The notes beneath the pieces were generated by a model, which saw only the letters and a list, made by a program, of their open reading frames with translations, was not told the DNA's origin and did not search any database. Shown here piece after piece: positions 8,809 through 14,237 of a stretch of DNA of 14,276 nucleotides. Source of the stretch: Acidimicrobiaceae bacterium (GTDB lineage Bacteria; Actinomycetota; Acidimicrobiia; Acidimicrobiales; Acidimicrobiaceae); NCBI GenBank assembly GCA_013044365.1, contig JABEUP010000053.1, forward strand, positions 1 through 14,276, read 5' to 3'. How positions within the stretch are numbered: the stretch's first letter is position 1; the number at the start of each line of letters is the position of its first letter. The position numbers and the translations under genes were made by a program.

Positions 8809-9222
8809 TCAGCCTAGGGAGCGCTCCCTTTGATCCAGGGCGTCTGCCAACCATTGCGATATAGTTGGCAATGACGAACCTGGAGTGAATACCTCAGCAA
8901 CACCGACATCTTTAAGTTTGGGTATATCGCTGTCTGGAATTATGCCGCCGACAACGACAAGCACATCTCCCAGTCCCTGTTCATTTAGCAAATCACAAAT
9001 TTTGGGAACCAAAGTCATATGGGCTCCCGAAAGCAGAGACAGGCCAAGCGCATCTGCGTCTTCCTGTGCGACAGCCTGAATGATCTGTTCGGGGGTCTGA
9101 TGCAATCCGGTATATATGACTTCAAAACCAGCGTCACGCAAAGCCCTGGCAATCACTTTTACGCCACGATCATGGCCATCAAGCCCAGGCTTAGCTACAA
9201 CTACTCGATATCGACGATCCAC
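8809..9222 (-). CDS. Free-standing B12-binding subunit of an acyl-CoA mutase
   Basis: A 137-residue single-domain protein resembling the C-terminal cobalamin domain of methylmalonyl-CoA mutase and the small subunits of split mutases (McmB/HcmB type). DGHDRG (15-20) is the D-x-H-x-x-G motif in which His17 would ligate cobalt. LGLSLLSGAHMT (59-70) and VVVGGIIPDSDI (89-100) form the lower nucleotide-tail pocket. It carries no catalytic TIM barrel, so it needs a large subunit encoded elsewhere. The start is taken as GTG at 9220-9222, where family similarity begins. The frame is open further to a TTG at 9357, but those 45 residues look non-coding. No ribosome-binding site is seen; TACAAT eight bases upstream suggests a leaderless mRNA. 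The mutase substrate (methylmalonyl-, ethylmalonyl- or hydroxyisobutyryl-CoA) cannot be decided; sucCD downstream favours methylmalonyl-CoA. Confidence 0.85.
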   Translation of the reverse strand: MDRRYRVVVAKPGLDGHDRGVKVIARALRDAGFEVIYTGLHQTPEQIIQAVAQEDADALGLSLLSGAHMTLVPKICDLLNEQGLGDVLVVVGGIIPDSDIPKLKDVGVAEVFTPGSSLPTISQWLADALDQRERSLG

Positions 9223-9230
9223 AGAGGCAA

Positions 9231-9236
9231 ATTGTA
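9231..9236 (-). promoter_or_regulatory. Candidate -10 box for a leaderless B12-protein transcript
   Basis: On the minus strand TACAAT lies here, eight bases before the GTG at 9220-9222. That spacing would put the first transcribed base at or next to the start codon. No convincing -35 exists; TTTACA lies about 20 bases further upstream, a little too far. The lack of a ribosome-binding site fits leaderless translation, which is common in Actinomycetota. Confidence 0.35.
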
Positions 9237-9411
9237 GACACAAATCCGCACTTATATGTAAACACTTTTCAAAATAAGGCCAAACTGGCTGATCAAGCTG
9301 GTAAGAATCTTTAACGTAATTTTGAGTTCTACATACAAGAAATTGCAAAATCGTCAAAAAATCGGCTGTCCGCCGCCGAAACAGCGAGATGAGTAATTGT
9401 GGTGTGGTGTC

Positions 9412-9478
9412 GAAACCACCTGGACCTACCGTTGGAAATGCTTTGCTGACTCTCAGCGGGAATTAACGGTGTGGTTTC
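9412..9478 (+). promoter_or_regulatory. Structured leader RNA of first P-II gene, domain 1
   Basis: Seen directly: GAAACCAC (9412-9419) pairs with GTGGTTTC (9471-9478) over 8 bp. ACCGTT (9428-9433) pairs with AACGGT (9465-9470) over 6 bp directly inside it, with an 8-nt bulge on the left strand only. GCTGA (9445-9449) and TCAGC (9453-9457) make an apical 5-bp hairpin with a 3-nt loop. The unpaired segments include GGAAATGC and GGGAATT. The left strand can alternatively pair as ACCAC (9415-9419) with GTGGT (9404-9408). This lies about 220-290 nt before the P-II start, in a gap with no coding frame. I recognise no known RNA family. Confidence 0.5.
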
Positions 9479-9482
9479 TTAT

Positions 9483-9593
9483 TTACCTGACCCGTCTTGA
9501 AACAGCTCCTAGCAGGGGAAAGACTGACCATAGCCTTGGGGAAACGTCCCGTGGCCACGCATAAAATCGCTAGGATTTTATGCGTGCAGGTAA
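9483..9593 (+). promoter_or_regulatory. Structured leader RNA of first P-II gene, domain 2 (multi-branch junction)
   Basis: A closing stem TTACCTG (9483-9489) with CAGGTAA (9587-9593) encloses three hairpins. Hairpin a is GTCTT (9494-9498) with AAGAC (9520-9524), topped by CTCCT/AGGGG (9506-9510, 9514-9518). Hairpin b is GCC-T-TGGGG around AAACG against TCCCG-T-GGC (9533-9555). Hairpin c has perfect 13-bp arms CACGCATAAAATC (9556-9568) and GATTTTATGCGTG (9574-9586) with a 5-nt loop. Hairpins b and c and the closing strand abut with no linker, as in coaxially stacked junctions. No T-run follows hairpin c, so it is not an intrinsic terminator. The compact geometry supports a folded RNA; function and transcription are inferred. 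Confidence 0.55.
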
Positions 9594-9692
9594 TCCACGT
9601 CAGCATTAGGTTGTGATCAAGGGCGCCAATTCATACCTGTTTACCTGGATTCAAGAGTTTTTACCAGGCTGAGTTATTTGGTTACTAAGGAG
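9587..9692 (+). promoter_or_regulatory. Candidate switching region between leader RNA and P-II start
   Basis: CAGGTAA (9587-9593), which closes domain 2, is equally complementary to a second TTACCTG at 9641-9647, and its first six bases also pair with TACCTG at 9634-9639. The downstream copy can in turn pair as CCTGG (9644-9648) with CCAGG (9664-9668). The P-II ribosome-binding site AAGGAG follows at 9687-9692, four bases before the ATG. Mutually exclusive pairings of this kind are what an expression platform looks like. This is pairing potential only. Confidence 0.4.
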
Positions 9693-9696
9693 AATC

Positions 9697-10035
9697 ATGA
9701 AACTCGTAGTCGCTGTAATCAAGCCATTCAAGTTGGACAACGTCAAAGAGGCGCTTGATCGTCTTGATATCAAAGGCATGACCGTTTCAGAAGCTCAGGG
9801 TTACGGTCGGCAATCGGGACACACAGAAATCTACAGGGGATCCGAATACCAGGTCTCATTCGTACCAAAGGTTCGTATCGAGATCGCGCTGGATGACTCT
9901 ATGGCAGATCAGGTGGTCGACGCAATAGTTGGCGCTGCACAAACGGGCAAGATCGGCGACGGAAAAATATGGACCGTTCCTATCGAAGAACTTGTGCGCG
10001 TCAGAACCAACGAAAGAGGGACTGACGCTCTTTAG
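9697..10035 (+). CDS. Nitrogen regulatory protein P-II (first copy)
   Basis: Small trimeric signal protein that senses 2-oxoglutarate and ATP/ADP and controls nitrogen enzymes, transporters or regulators. The 112 residues are exactly the family length. The T-loop has YRGSEY (46-51), including Tyr51, the site uridylylated in enterobacteria and adenylylated in several Actinomycetota. The B-loop signature is TGKIGDGKIW and the C-terminus is RVRTNERGTDAL. The ATG at 9697 has AAGGAG (9687-9692). The gene follows the structured leader and precedes a near-identical paralogue 813 bp downstream; glnD, the likely modifying enzyme, comes next. Whether this copy is better called glnB or glnK is unclear, because there is no amt beside it. 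Confidence 0.96.
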   Translation: MKLVVAVIKPFKLDNVKEALDRLDIKGMTVSEAQGYGRQSGHTEIYRGSEYQVSFVPKVRIEIALDDSMADQVVDAIVGAAQTGKIGDGKIWTVPIEELVRVRTNERGTDAL

Positions 10036-10056
10036 ATCTTTATGTCAAAGAGTTTT
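10028..10056 (+). terminator. Weak intrinsic terminator after first P-II gene
   Basis: CTCTTT (10028-10033) pairs with AAAGAG (10047-10052) and is followed by TTTT (10053-10056). The stem is short and AT-rich and starts inside the last codons, so any termination would be partial. It would separate or attenuate the first P-II gene from what follows. Confidence 0.3.
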
Positions 10057-10070
10057 AACAATGTGGTAAC
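10052..10070 (+). promoter_or_regulatory. Candidate GlnR-type binding site
   Basis: The sequence TTAAC-AATGTG-GTAAC fits the actinobacterial GlnR pattern of two half sites separated by six bases, and has the AC-n9-AC spacing (AC at 10058-10059 and 10069-10070). It lies between the two P-II genes, about 130 bp before the intervening frame. GlnR of Actinomycetota regulates amt-glnK-glnD and glutamine synthetase genes. The motif is short and degenerate and could occur by chance. Confidence 0.3.
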
Positions 10071-10094
10071 AGTCTGTACTCAATTCTGAAACTT

Positions 10095-10177
10095 AGTCCT
10101 GCCTAGCTTGTAGGGGTACTGATACGAAGAAATTCGCATAAATCCACAATGGCGTGGTCAGATACACCATAATGCCA
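10095..10177 (+). promoter_or_regulatory. Hairpin-rich region resembling part of the P-II leader RNA
   Basis: Three hairpins follow one another. The first is AGTCC-(TG)-CCTA around GCTTG against TAGG-GG-(T)-ACT (10095-10120). The second is CGAA-GAAA-TTCG with a GNRA-type loop (10125-10136). The third is TGGC-G-TGGT around CAGATAC against ACCA-TAAT-GCCA (10150-10177). The first is preceded by TGAAAC and followed by GA, as is hairpin a of the upstream leader. The blocks CCTAGC, AGGGG, ACTGA and CGCATAAA recur in the same order in both regions. It occupies the 163-bp gap between the first P-II gene and the intervening frame. The similarity is by eye. Confidence 0.35.
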
Positions 10178-10198
10178 GACAACAAGAAGGGCTAAGCG

Positions 10199-10852
10199 AT
10201 GCAACACAGCTCCGTTGGTACTCGATTGGGAAATCCTGATGCCACCTTGCTGCCCAAGACCTCACCAAAAGAGCGTTTCCCCAACGTTAGGGTAATGCCT
10301 GTTGGGAACGTGCTTGGGAATAGGTTGCACGGCTTATTGACTGTGGCGGTTGTCAGTGCAGCCTTGGTGCTGGAAACCTCTGGAATCCTGGCTGAGGTAA
10401 CTGCTGCAGGTTACAATCCCCGAAAAATGCAAATCGGCAAATTCACTGCGACATTGAGCACATCATTTTCTCGACTAGCAGGATTCGTGGGGAACGCCCT
10501 CCCTGTTGCTGTATCCAATTTATCCGCGCTCAATTATCCCGTGGTAATGATGCCAGCAAACGTGGGGAGCCAAGCCAAGATAAACGGGTTCAAAGTTCAA
10601 TTGGATCAACATCTGCTATGGCCTTTATCCCGAGCAAGCTCTTGGGGATTAGGGAAATTCATCCTTTTCCCCTGGATATTTGCTAAGGATGCAAACCTGA
10701 CAATGGGCCTCCATATGCCAGGTGGAAAGCCGCAACACGGACAAATCAATGTCCTGGATTCTACGAGCAGCCTAATACCCGCAAAAGAATCGGGTCTTCA
10801 AGTTGACTCAACGTTGTTTAGTTACGTAAAACATTGCAAAGGAGAATCATGA
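10199..10852 (+). CDS. Unrecognised 217-residue frame between the P-II genes
   Basis: I do not recognise this protein. Supporting a real gene: an ATG with GAAGGG seven bases upstream, 217 open codons where stops would be expected by chance, and a TGA that overlaps the ATG of the second P-II gene as ATGA, so its last codons contain that gene's ribosome-binding site. Against it: few acidic residues (about nine Asp/Glu), many basic ones, no known motif, and no clear codon-position bias. One hydrophobic stretch, LLTVAVVSAALVLETSGILA (about 46-65), could be a membrane segment; there are also weakly hydrophobic patches around 90-115 and 140-160. It stands where amt is often found, but I see no ammonium transporter motif or the eleven expected membrane helices. 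It may be a real orphan, a decayed gene or part of a long leader. Confidence 0.35.
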   Translation: MQHSSVGTRLGNPDATLLPKTSPKERFPNVRVMPVGNVLGNRLHGLLTVAVVSAALVLETSGILAEVTAAGYNPRKMQIGKFTATLSTSFSRLAGFVGNALPVAVSNLSALNYPVVMMPANVGSQAKINGFKVQLDQHLLWPLSRASSWGLGKFILFPWIFAKDANLTMGLHMPGGKPQHGQINVLDSTSSLIPAKESGLQVDSTLFSYVKHCKGES

Positions 10853-11187
10853 AGCTCATCGTGGCAATCATCAAGCCGTTCAAACTTGATGACGTGAAAG
10901 AGGCCCTCGATCGTCTTGACCTAAAAGGGATGACCGTCACTGAAGCACAAGGTTACGGTCGCCAGTCAGGTCACTCTGAGGTATATCGCGGGGCTGAATA
11001 TCAGGTGGCCTTCGTACCAAAAGTCCGCATCGAAATAGCGGTTGATGATGCCATGACAGACCAGGTTGTCGACACAATCGTTTCCTCCGCGCAAACCGGC
11101 AAGATCGGCGACGGAAAAATTTGGGTGATGCCGATTGAAGAGTTAATACGGGTTAGAACCAACGAAAGAGGCACCGACGCTCTCTAA
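10849..11187 (+). CDS. Nitrogen regulatory protein P-II (second copy)
   Basis: A second 112-residue P-II protein, identical to the first at about 94 positions by hand alignment, with mostly conservative changes. It keeps YRGAEY (46-51) with Tyr51, TGKIGDGKIW and the same C-terminus RVRTNERGTDAL. The start is the ATG at 10849 preceded by AAAGGAG; the motif AAGGAGAATCATG is shared exactly with the first copy. An in-frame ATG at 10834 would add five residues (MQRRI) and is not supported. The start overlaps the stop of the preceding unrecognised frame. Differences outside the T-loop apex (for example Ser54/Ala, Gly-Ala/Ser-Ser near 79-80, Thr-Val/Val-Met near 97-98) may tune partners. A terminator-like hairpin follows before glnD. 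Confidence 0.96.
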   Translation: MKLIVAIIKPFKLDDVKEALDRLDLKGMTVTEAQGYGRQSGHSEVYRGAEYQVAFVPKVRIEIAVDDAMTDQVVDTIVSSAQTGKIGDGKIWVMPIEELIRVRTNERGTDAL

Positions 11188-11203
11188 CCGAAATAAAGTT
11201 CCA

Positions 11204-11243
11204 AGTGGGGTGGTTAGGTCGATAACTGCCCCATTTGTCTTTT
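11204..11243 (+). terminator. Intrinsic terminator after second P-II gene
   Basis: GTGGGG (11205-11210) pairs with CCCCAT (11229-11234, one G-T pair), with GTT/AAC (11213-11215, 11224-11226) continuing the stem after a mismatch. The T-rich run ATTTGTCTTTT follows to 11243. It begins 17 bp after the P-II stop. Transcripts reaching glnD would need readthrough or a separate promoter. Confidence 0.5.
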
Positions 11244-11589
11244 ACGTCAGACTGTCAAACAGAAGCATTCTGATGCGGGCTGAGCACAGTTCCGCTCTAT
11301 TCTCGGCGTCAAAGCGGAAGAAGCTGGATGCACAGTTGTGAGCGTAAATCCCCTAAATACCATCCTGACGTGTTCGAGATGTGAACGCGTCAGGGGAAGC
11401 AACAGTATCAGCTATTCGGTATTCAAACGTCTGGTACGCGAATACACTAAACATGCCGACGAAAGTGTTGCTCACAACAGTCTTAGGGCTGGACTGGCCC
11501 GTCTGGCAGATTGAAAAGAAGCTGGCAGATTCATTAGTCAGAGACGTCACGTCATCTAGTATTGGATTGTTCTAGAAAGACGAGGAACA
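11244..11589 (+). promoter_or_regulatory. glnD upstream region with strong hairpins
   Basis: This 346-bp gap holds no gene I can support; a 64-codon GTG frame at 11381-11575 has no good start signal. It does hold structure. TCAGA/TCTGA pairs around 11245-11275. TTCCGCT (11290-11296) pairs with AGCGGAA (11313-11319) around a 16-nt loop. The longest is a 12-bp stem with one G-T pair, CCTGACGTGTTC (11364-11375) with GAACGCGTCAGG (11383-11394), around a 7-nt loop. A small TGTTG/CAACA hairpin lies at 11466-11479, and CTGGCAGATT is repeated at 11503-11512 and 11522-11531. GAGG stands four bases before the glnD ATG. No clear promoter was found. Confidence 0.4.
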
Positions 11590-13926
11590 ATGAGCAGCGG
11601 CCTAACGGCGAGGATCGAGCAGTTTAAGCAAAATAGAAGTGCTCTGCTTGAACAAAACGTGGTTGATCCGCGTCGTATCGCCAGAGAACTCACCGAGTTG
11701 TGCGACGTCCTCGTGAAATCTCTATATCCGTCTCCTGCTCCCGCTGGAACCGCTCTACTTGCTTTGGGAAGTTACGCTGACTTCGAAATGACCCCCAATA
11801 GCGATCTTGATGTGGTCTTGCTGCATCAACCAAAGGTATCTGTAGACAACCTGGCTCAATCTATCTGGTATCCGCTTTGGGATTTGGGCCTAAAAATCGA
11901 TAACTCCGTGCGCACGCCAAAAGAAGCGATCAATATGGCTATTAGCGACCCTCGGGTACTGAACGGTTTATGCAGGCCGCGGTTAATCGTCGGCGATATA
12001 GGTCTAGTAAATGAATTGGACCGGGCGCTGCGTCAGACATGGATGAAAAAACGCAAATCAATGCTAGGCGTAGTGGTCGGATACGCCAAGCAGCGCCATA
12101 AAGAATCGGGTGAACTGGCATATCTGCTGGAGCCTGATATTAAAGATGCAGCCGGCGGATTGAGAGACTTCGCCGTTATCAAGTCACTCGAGTACCTTGA
12201 AGACAGCGACTTGCTGGGGACAGGCCTGGTGGGGATTTATTCTGCCCAGAATACTCTTCAAGACACCAGAGTTATGCTGCACCTGAAGAACCCCAGATCC
12301 TCTAATAGACTCTCGCTGCAAGACCAGGACAGCGTGGCCGAAGCTCTCGGTTTCCGTGATGCGGACCAGCTAATGGAGGTGATAGCCCAGGCTGGGAAAA
12401 CGATATCCTTCGCCTTCGACACGATATCGCGCAGGTTAATGGCTTCTACGACAAAGTCGTCCAGGCCAAAACTGAATCTTCCTAACCAGCTATCGGTACG
12501 CGGAGACGAAATCTCTCTGGCCATTGCCGATGGATCCAGACCAACCTTTCTGATGTTATTAAAACTTGCCGTAGTCGCGGGCTCAAACAACCTCCACATA
12601 TCAGAGAGGTCACTTGAGGAGTTTGCAGACGCCAATCTCGAAACGCCTAAGACCTTTACGGAAGACGAGTTTCAAAGTTTCATCAGTTTTCTATCGGTCG
12701 GGCCATCGATGATCCAAGTTGCGGAAGCACTGGATCATTTCCGGCTCTTCGAGAAAATAATTCCCGAGTGGGACCACGTCAGGTGCAAGCCGCAGAGGAA
12801 CGCATACCACGTTTTCACGGTAGATCGCCACTTGCTTGAAACCGTAGTAAATGCATCCCAGATGCGAAGGAGAGTCAAACGGCCGGACCTACTGTTGGTT
12901 GCCGCCCTGCTCCATGACATTGGCAAAGGGCTTCCTGGTGACCATACTGAGGCGGGGGTGAAAATAATCCCGAAAATCTGTTCCCGGCTTGGAATGAACG
13001 ACAAAGACGCCGACATCATTGTGCGCCTGGTTCAAAATCATTTGACACTGGCCGATACCGCGACAAGAAGAGATATCTCAGATCCGACAACTATAAACAA
13101 GGTTGCAGAATTCCTAAAGGAACCGCTAGTGGTCGAACTTCTCGAAGTACTGACTGAAGCAGACTCTAGAGCCACCGGAACGAGCGCCTGGAGCGGATGG
13201 AAAGCCAAGTTGGTATCCGAACTTGCGAGTAAAACAATCCGAACTATGGAGGGTCTGCAACCGGAGGATGACTCTTTTCCTGGTGACGAATTTGACTATT
13301 TAATTTCGCAAGCTGGAACCGGGTGGGCCATGGATGCAAACGCAGACATGCTAAAACTGGTTGCTCCGGATAAACCCGGCCTGTTCTCTCTGGTAACAGG
13401 CACCTTGGCCCTAGTGGGAATCGATATTGTAGCCGCTCGGGTGGGCTCGAAGGGAAACACCGCGATCGAAAACTTCCTTCTGCAACCCCCAGAAGGTAGG
13501 CCAACCGACTGGAACAGATTTAAAAAGGAATTACAGAAAAACCTTGATGAGCCGGGCAATCTGCAACAAAGGCTACAGGACAAGGCTAAGAACTACGCCA
13601 GAGCACGAAGACGCTCCGGAGTTCAGCTAGTACCACCGAGGGTAGTTGTGGCTCCAGATGCCTCTTCCAGAGCGACTGTGGTCGAAGTTTGGGCACCTAA
13701 TCGAATTGGGCTCTTGCACGATATAACTGCGGTTATTGCGCAAATGTCGCTATCGGTCTCGCACGCAAAAATACTGACCATGGGTGACGACGTTGTGGAC
13801 AGTTTCTATCTGACCGACAGCGATGGCGCGCCAATATCCAACCCTGGCATTCTCGCTGAACTCAGTTCTGAATTGATCAAATTGCTGGACTCTCAACACG
13901 ACAGGTCGACAGCTGGAGATGCATGA
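11590..13926 (+). CDS. glnD: Bifunctional P-II nucleotidyltransferase / nucleotidyl-removing enzyme
   Basis: Modifies and demodifies Tyr51 of P-II according to nitrogen status; the donor is UTP in enterobacteria and ATP in several Actinomycetota, so either is possible here. Domains in order: a nucleotidyltransferase with GSYADFEMTPNSDLD (60-74; GS pair, Asp72 and Asp74 for metal); a helical linker region; an HD phosphohydrolase with LLHDIGKGLPGDHTEAG (His442-Asp443) for removal; ACT domain 1 starting near 588 (LKLVAPDKPGLFSLVTG); and ACT domain 2 near 696-770 (VVEVWAPNRIGLLHDIT), where glutamine is sensed. The 778 residues are within the family range. The usual Gly-Arg after the GG/GS-Tyr motif (GYGRGEL) is replaced by Ala-Asp-Phe. 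The two P-II genes just upstream are the expected substrates. The ATG at 11590 has GAGG upstream. Confidence 0.95.
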   Translation: MSSGLTARIEQFKQNRSALLEQNVVDPRRIARELTELCDVLVKSLYPSPAPAGTALLALGSYADFEMTPNSDLDVVLLHQPKVSVDNLAQSIWYPLWDLGLKIDNSVRTPKEAINMAISDPRVLNGLCRPRLIVGDIGLVNELDRALRQTWMKKRKSMLGVVVGYAKQRHKESGELAYLLEPDIKDAAGGLRDFAVIKSLEYLEDSDLLGTGLVGIYSAQNTLQDTRVMLHLKNPRSSNRLSLQDQDSVAEALGFRDADQLMEVIAQAGKTISFAFDTISRRLMASTTKSSRPKLNLPNQLSVRGDEISLAIADGSRPTFLMLLKLAVVAGSNNLHISERSLEEFADANLETPKTFTEDEFQSFISFLSVGPSMIQVAEALDHFRLFEKIIPEWDHVRCKPQRNAYHVFTVDRHLLETVVNASQMRRRVKRPDLLLVAALLHDIGKGLPGDHTEAGVKIIPKICSRLGMNDKDADIIVRLVQNHLTLADTATRRDISDPTTINKVAEFLKEPLVVELLEVLTEADSRATGTSAWSGWKAKLVSELASKTIRTMEGLQPEDDSFPGDEFDYLISQAGTGWAMDANADMLKLVAPDKPGLFSLVTGTLALVGIDIVAARVGSKGNTAIENFLLQPPEGRPTDWNRFKKELQKNLDEPGNLQQRLQDKAKNYARARRRSGVQLVPPRVVVAPDASSRATVVEVWAPNRIGLLHDITAVIAQMSLSVSHAKILTMGDDVVDSFYLTDSDGAPISNPGILAELSSELIKLLDSQHDRSTAGDA

Positions 13927-14237
13927 ATTGCAGGATCTACAACACTACCATCACAGAAATTACAGAGCCTAGGGACTTGTCTGCCAGGTTAGGGGGTCGG
14001 CTCTCCTTTTTCCCTTTAAAAAAAGGCTGGATATGGTCCATTGCCCACACTTCTTTGATATCGCAAGACATAGGCTCAAAGACCCGGCAGTTCAACCCAA
14101 CGCACAATCAATTTTTTGCAACAGAGACCGGAAGCACCAATGTCGAATTGGACGAATATTTTCTGACTCGTGCATGGCGCAGTTGGCCCGTCGCGAAGTT
14201 AGAAAAACGGTTGTTTTGGTCCGGACACAAAAGCTAA
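13923..14237 (+). CDS. Doubtful 104-residue frame after glnD
   Basis: I recognise no family. The frame starts with an ATG that overlaps the glnD TGA as ATGA (13923-13926) and runs 104 codons to a TAA. The product is basic and rich in Trp, Ser and Thr, with no signal peptide, membrane segment or motif. The ATGA overlap is the only positive evidence. Against it, an A/T-rich inverted repeat CCTTTTT / AAAAAGG (14005-14011, 14020-14026), which could belong to a glnD terminator, lies inside it. I see no other gene in the 350 bases between glnD and the window end. Confidence 0.2.
   Translation: MNCRIYNTTITEITEPRDLSARLGGRLSFFPLKKGWIWSIAHTSLISQDIGSKTRQFNPTHNQFFATETGSTNVELDEYFLTRAWRSWPVAKLEKRLFWSGHKS

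Noticed and set aside
9223..9357. N-terminal extension of the B12-binding protein from a TTG at 9357
   Set aside because: The extra 45 residues resemble no known domain, the codon is a rare start, and family similarity begins exactly at the GTG at 9222.
9456..9560. Partial resemblance to a cobalamin riboswitch (GGGAA followed by GGTG, then CTGACCCG and ACAG)
   Set aside because: The B12-box GCCACTG core and the spacing of the conserved blocks are missing, the plus-strand gene downstream is P-II, and the B12 protein is on the other strand.
9681..9696. GTTAC-n6-GAATC as a second GlnR site before the first P-II gene
   Set aside because: It overlaps the ribosome-binding site and lacks the AC-n9-AC spacing; likely chance.
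11503..11531. Direct repeat CTGGCAGATT, two copies 19 bases apart
   Set aside because: Only two short copies with no further context; too little to call a regulator site or mobile-element scar.
11381..11575. 64-codon frame just before glnD
   Set aside because: GTG start without a ribosome-binding site, lying within the loop and arm of a 12-bp hairpin; no recognisable product.
14005..14026. A/T-rich inverted repeat CCTTTTT / AAAAAGG as a glnD terminator
   Set aside because: The stem is weak, no T-run follows, and it lies about 80 bp beyond the glnD stop; noted but not annotated.
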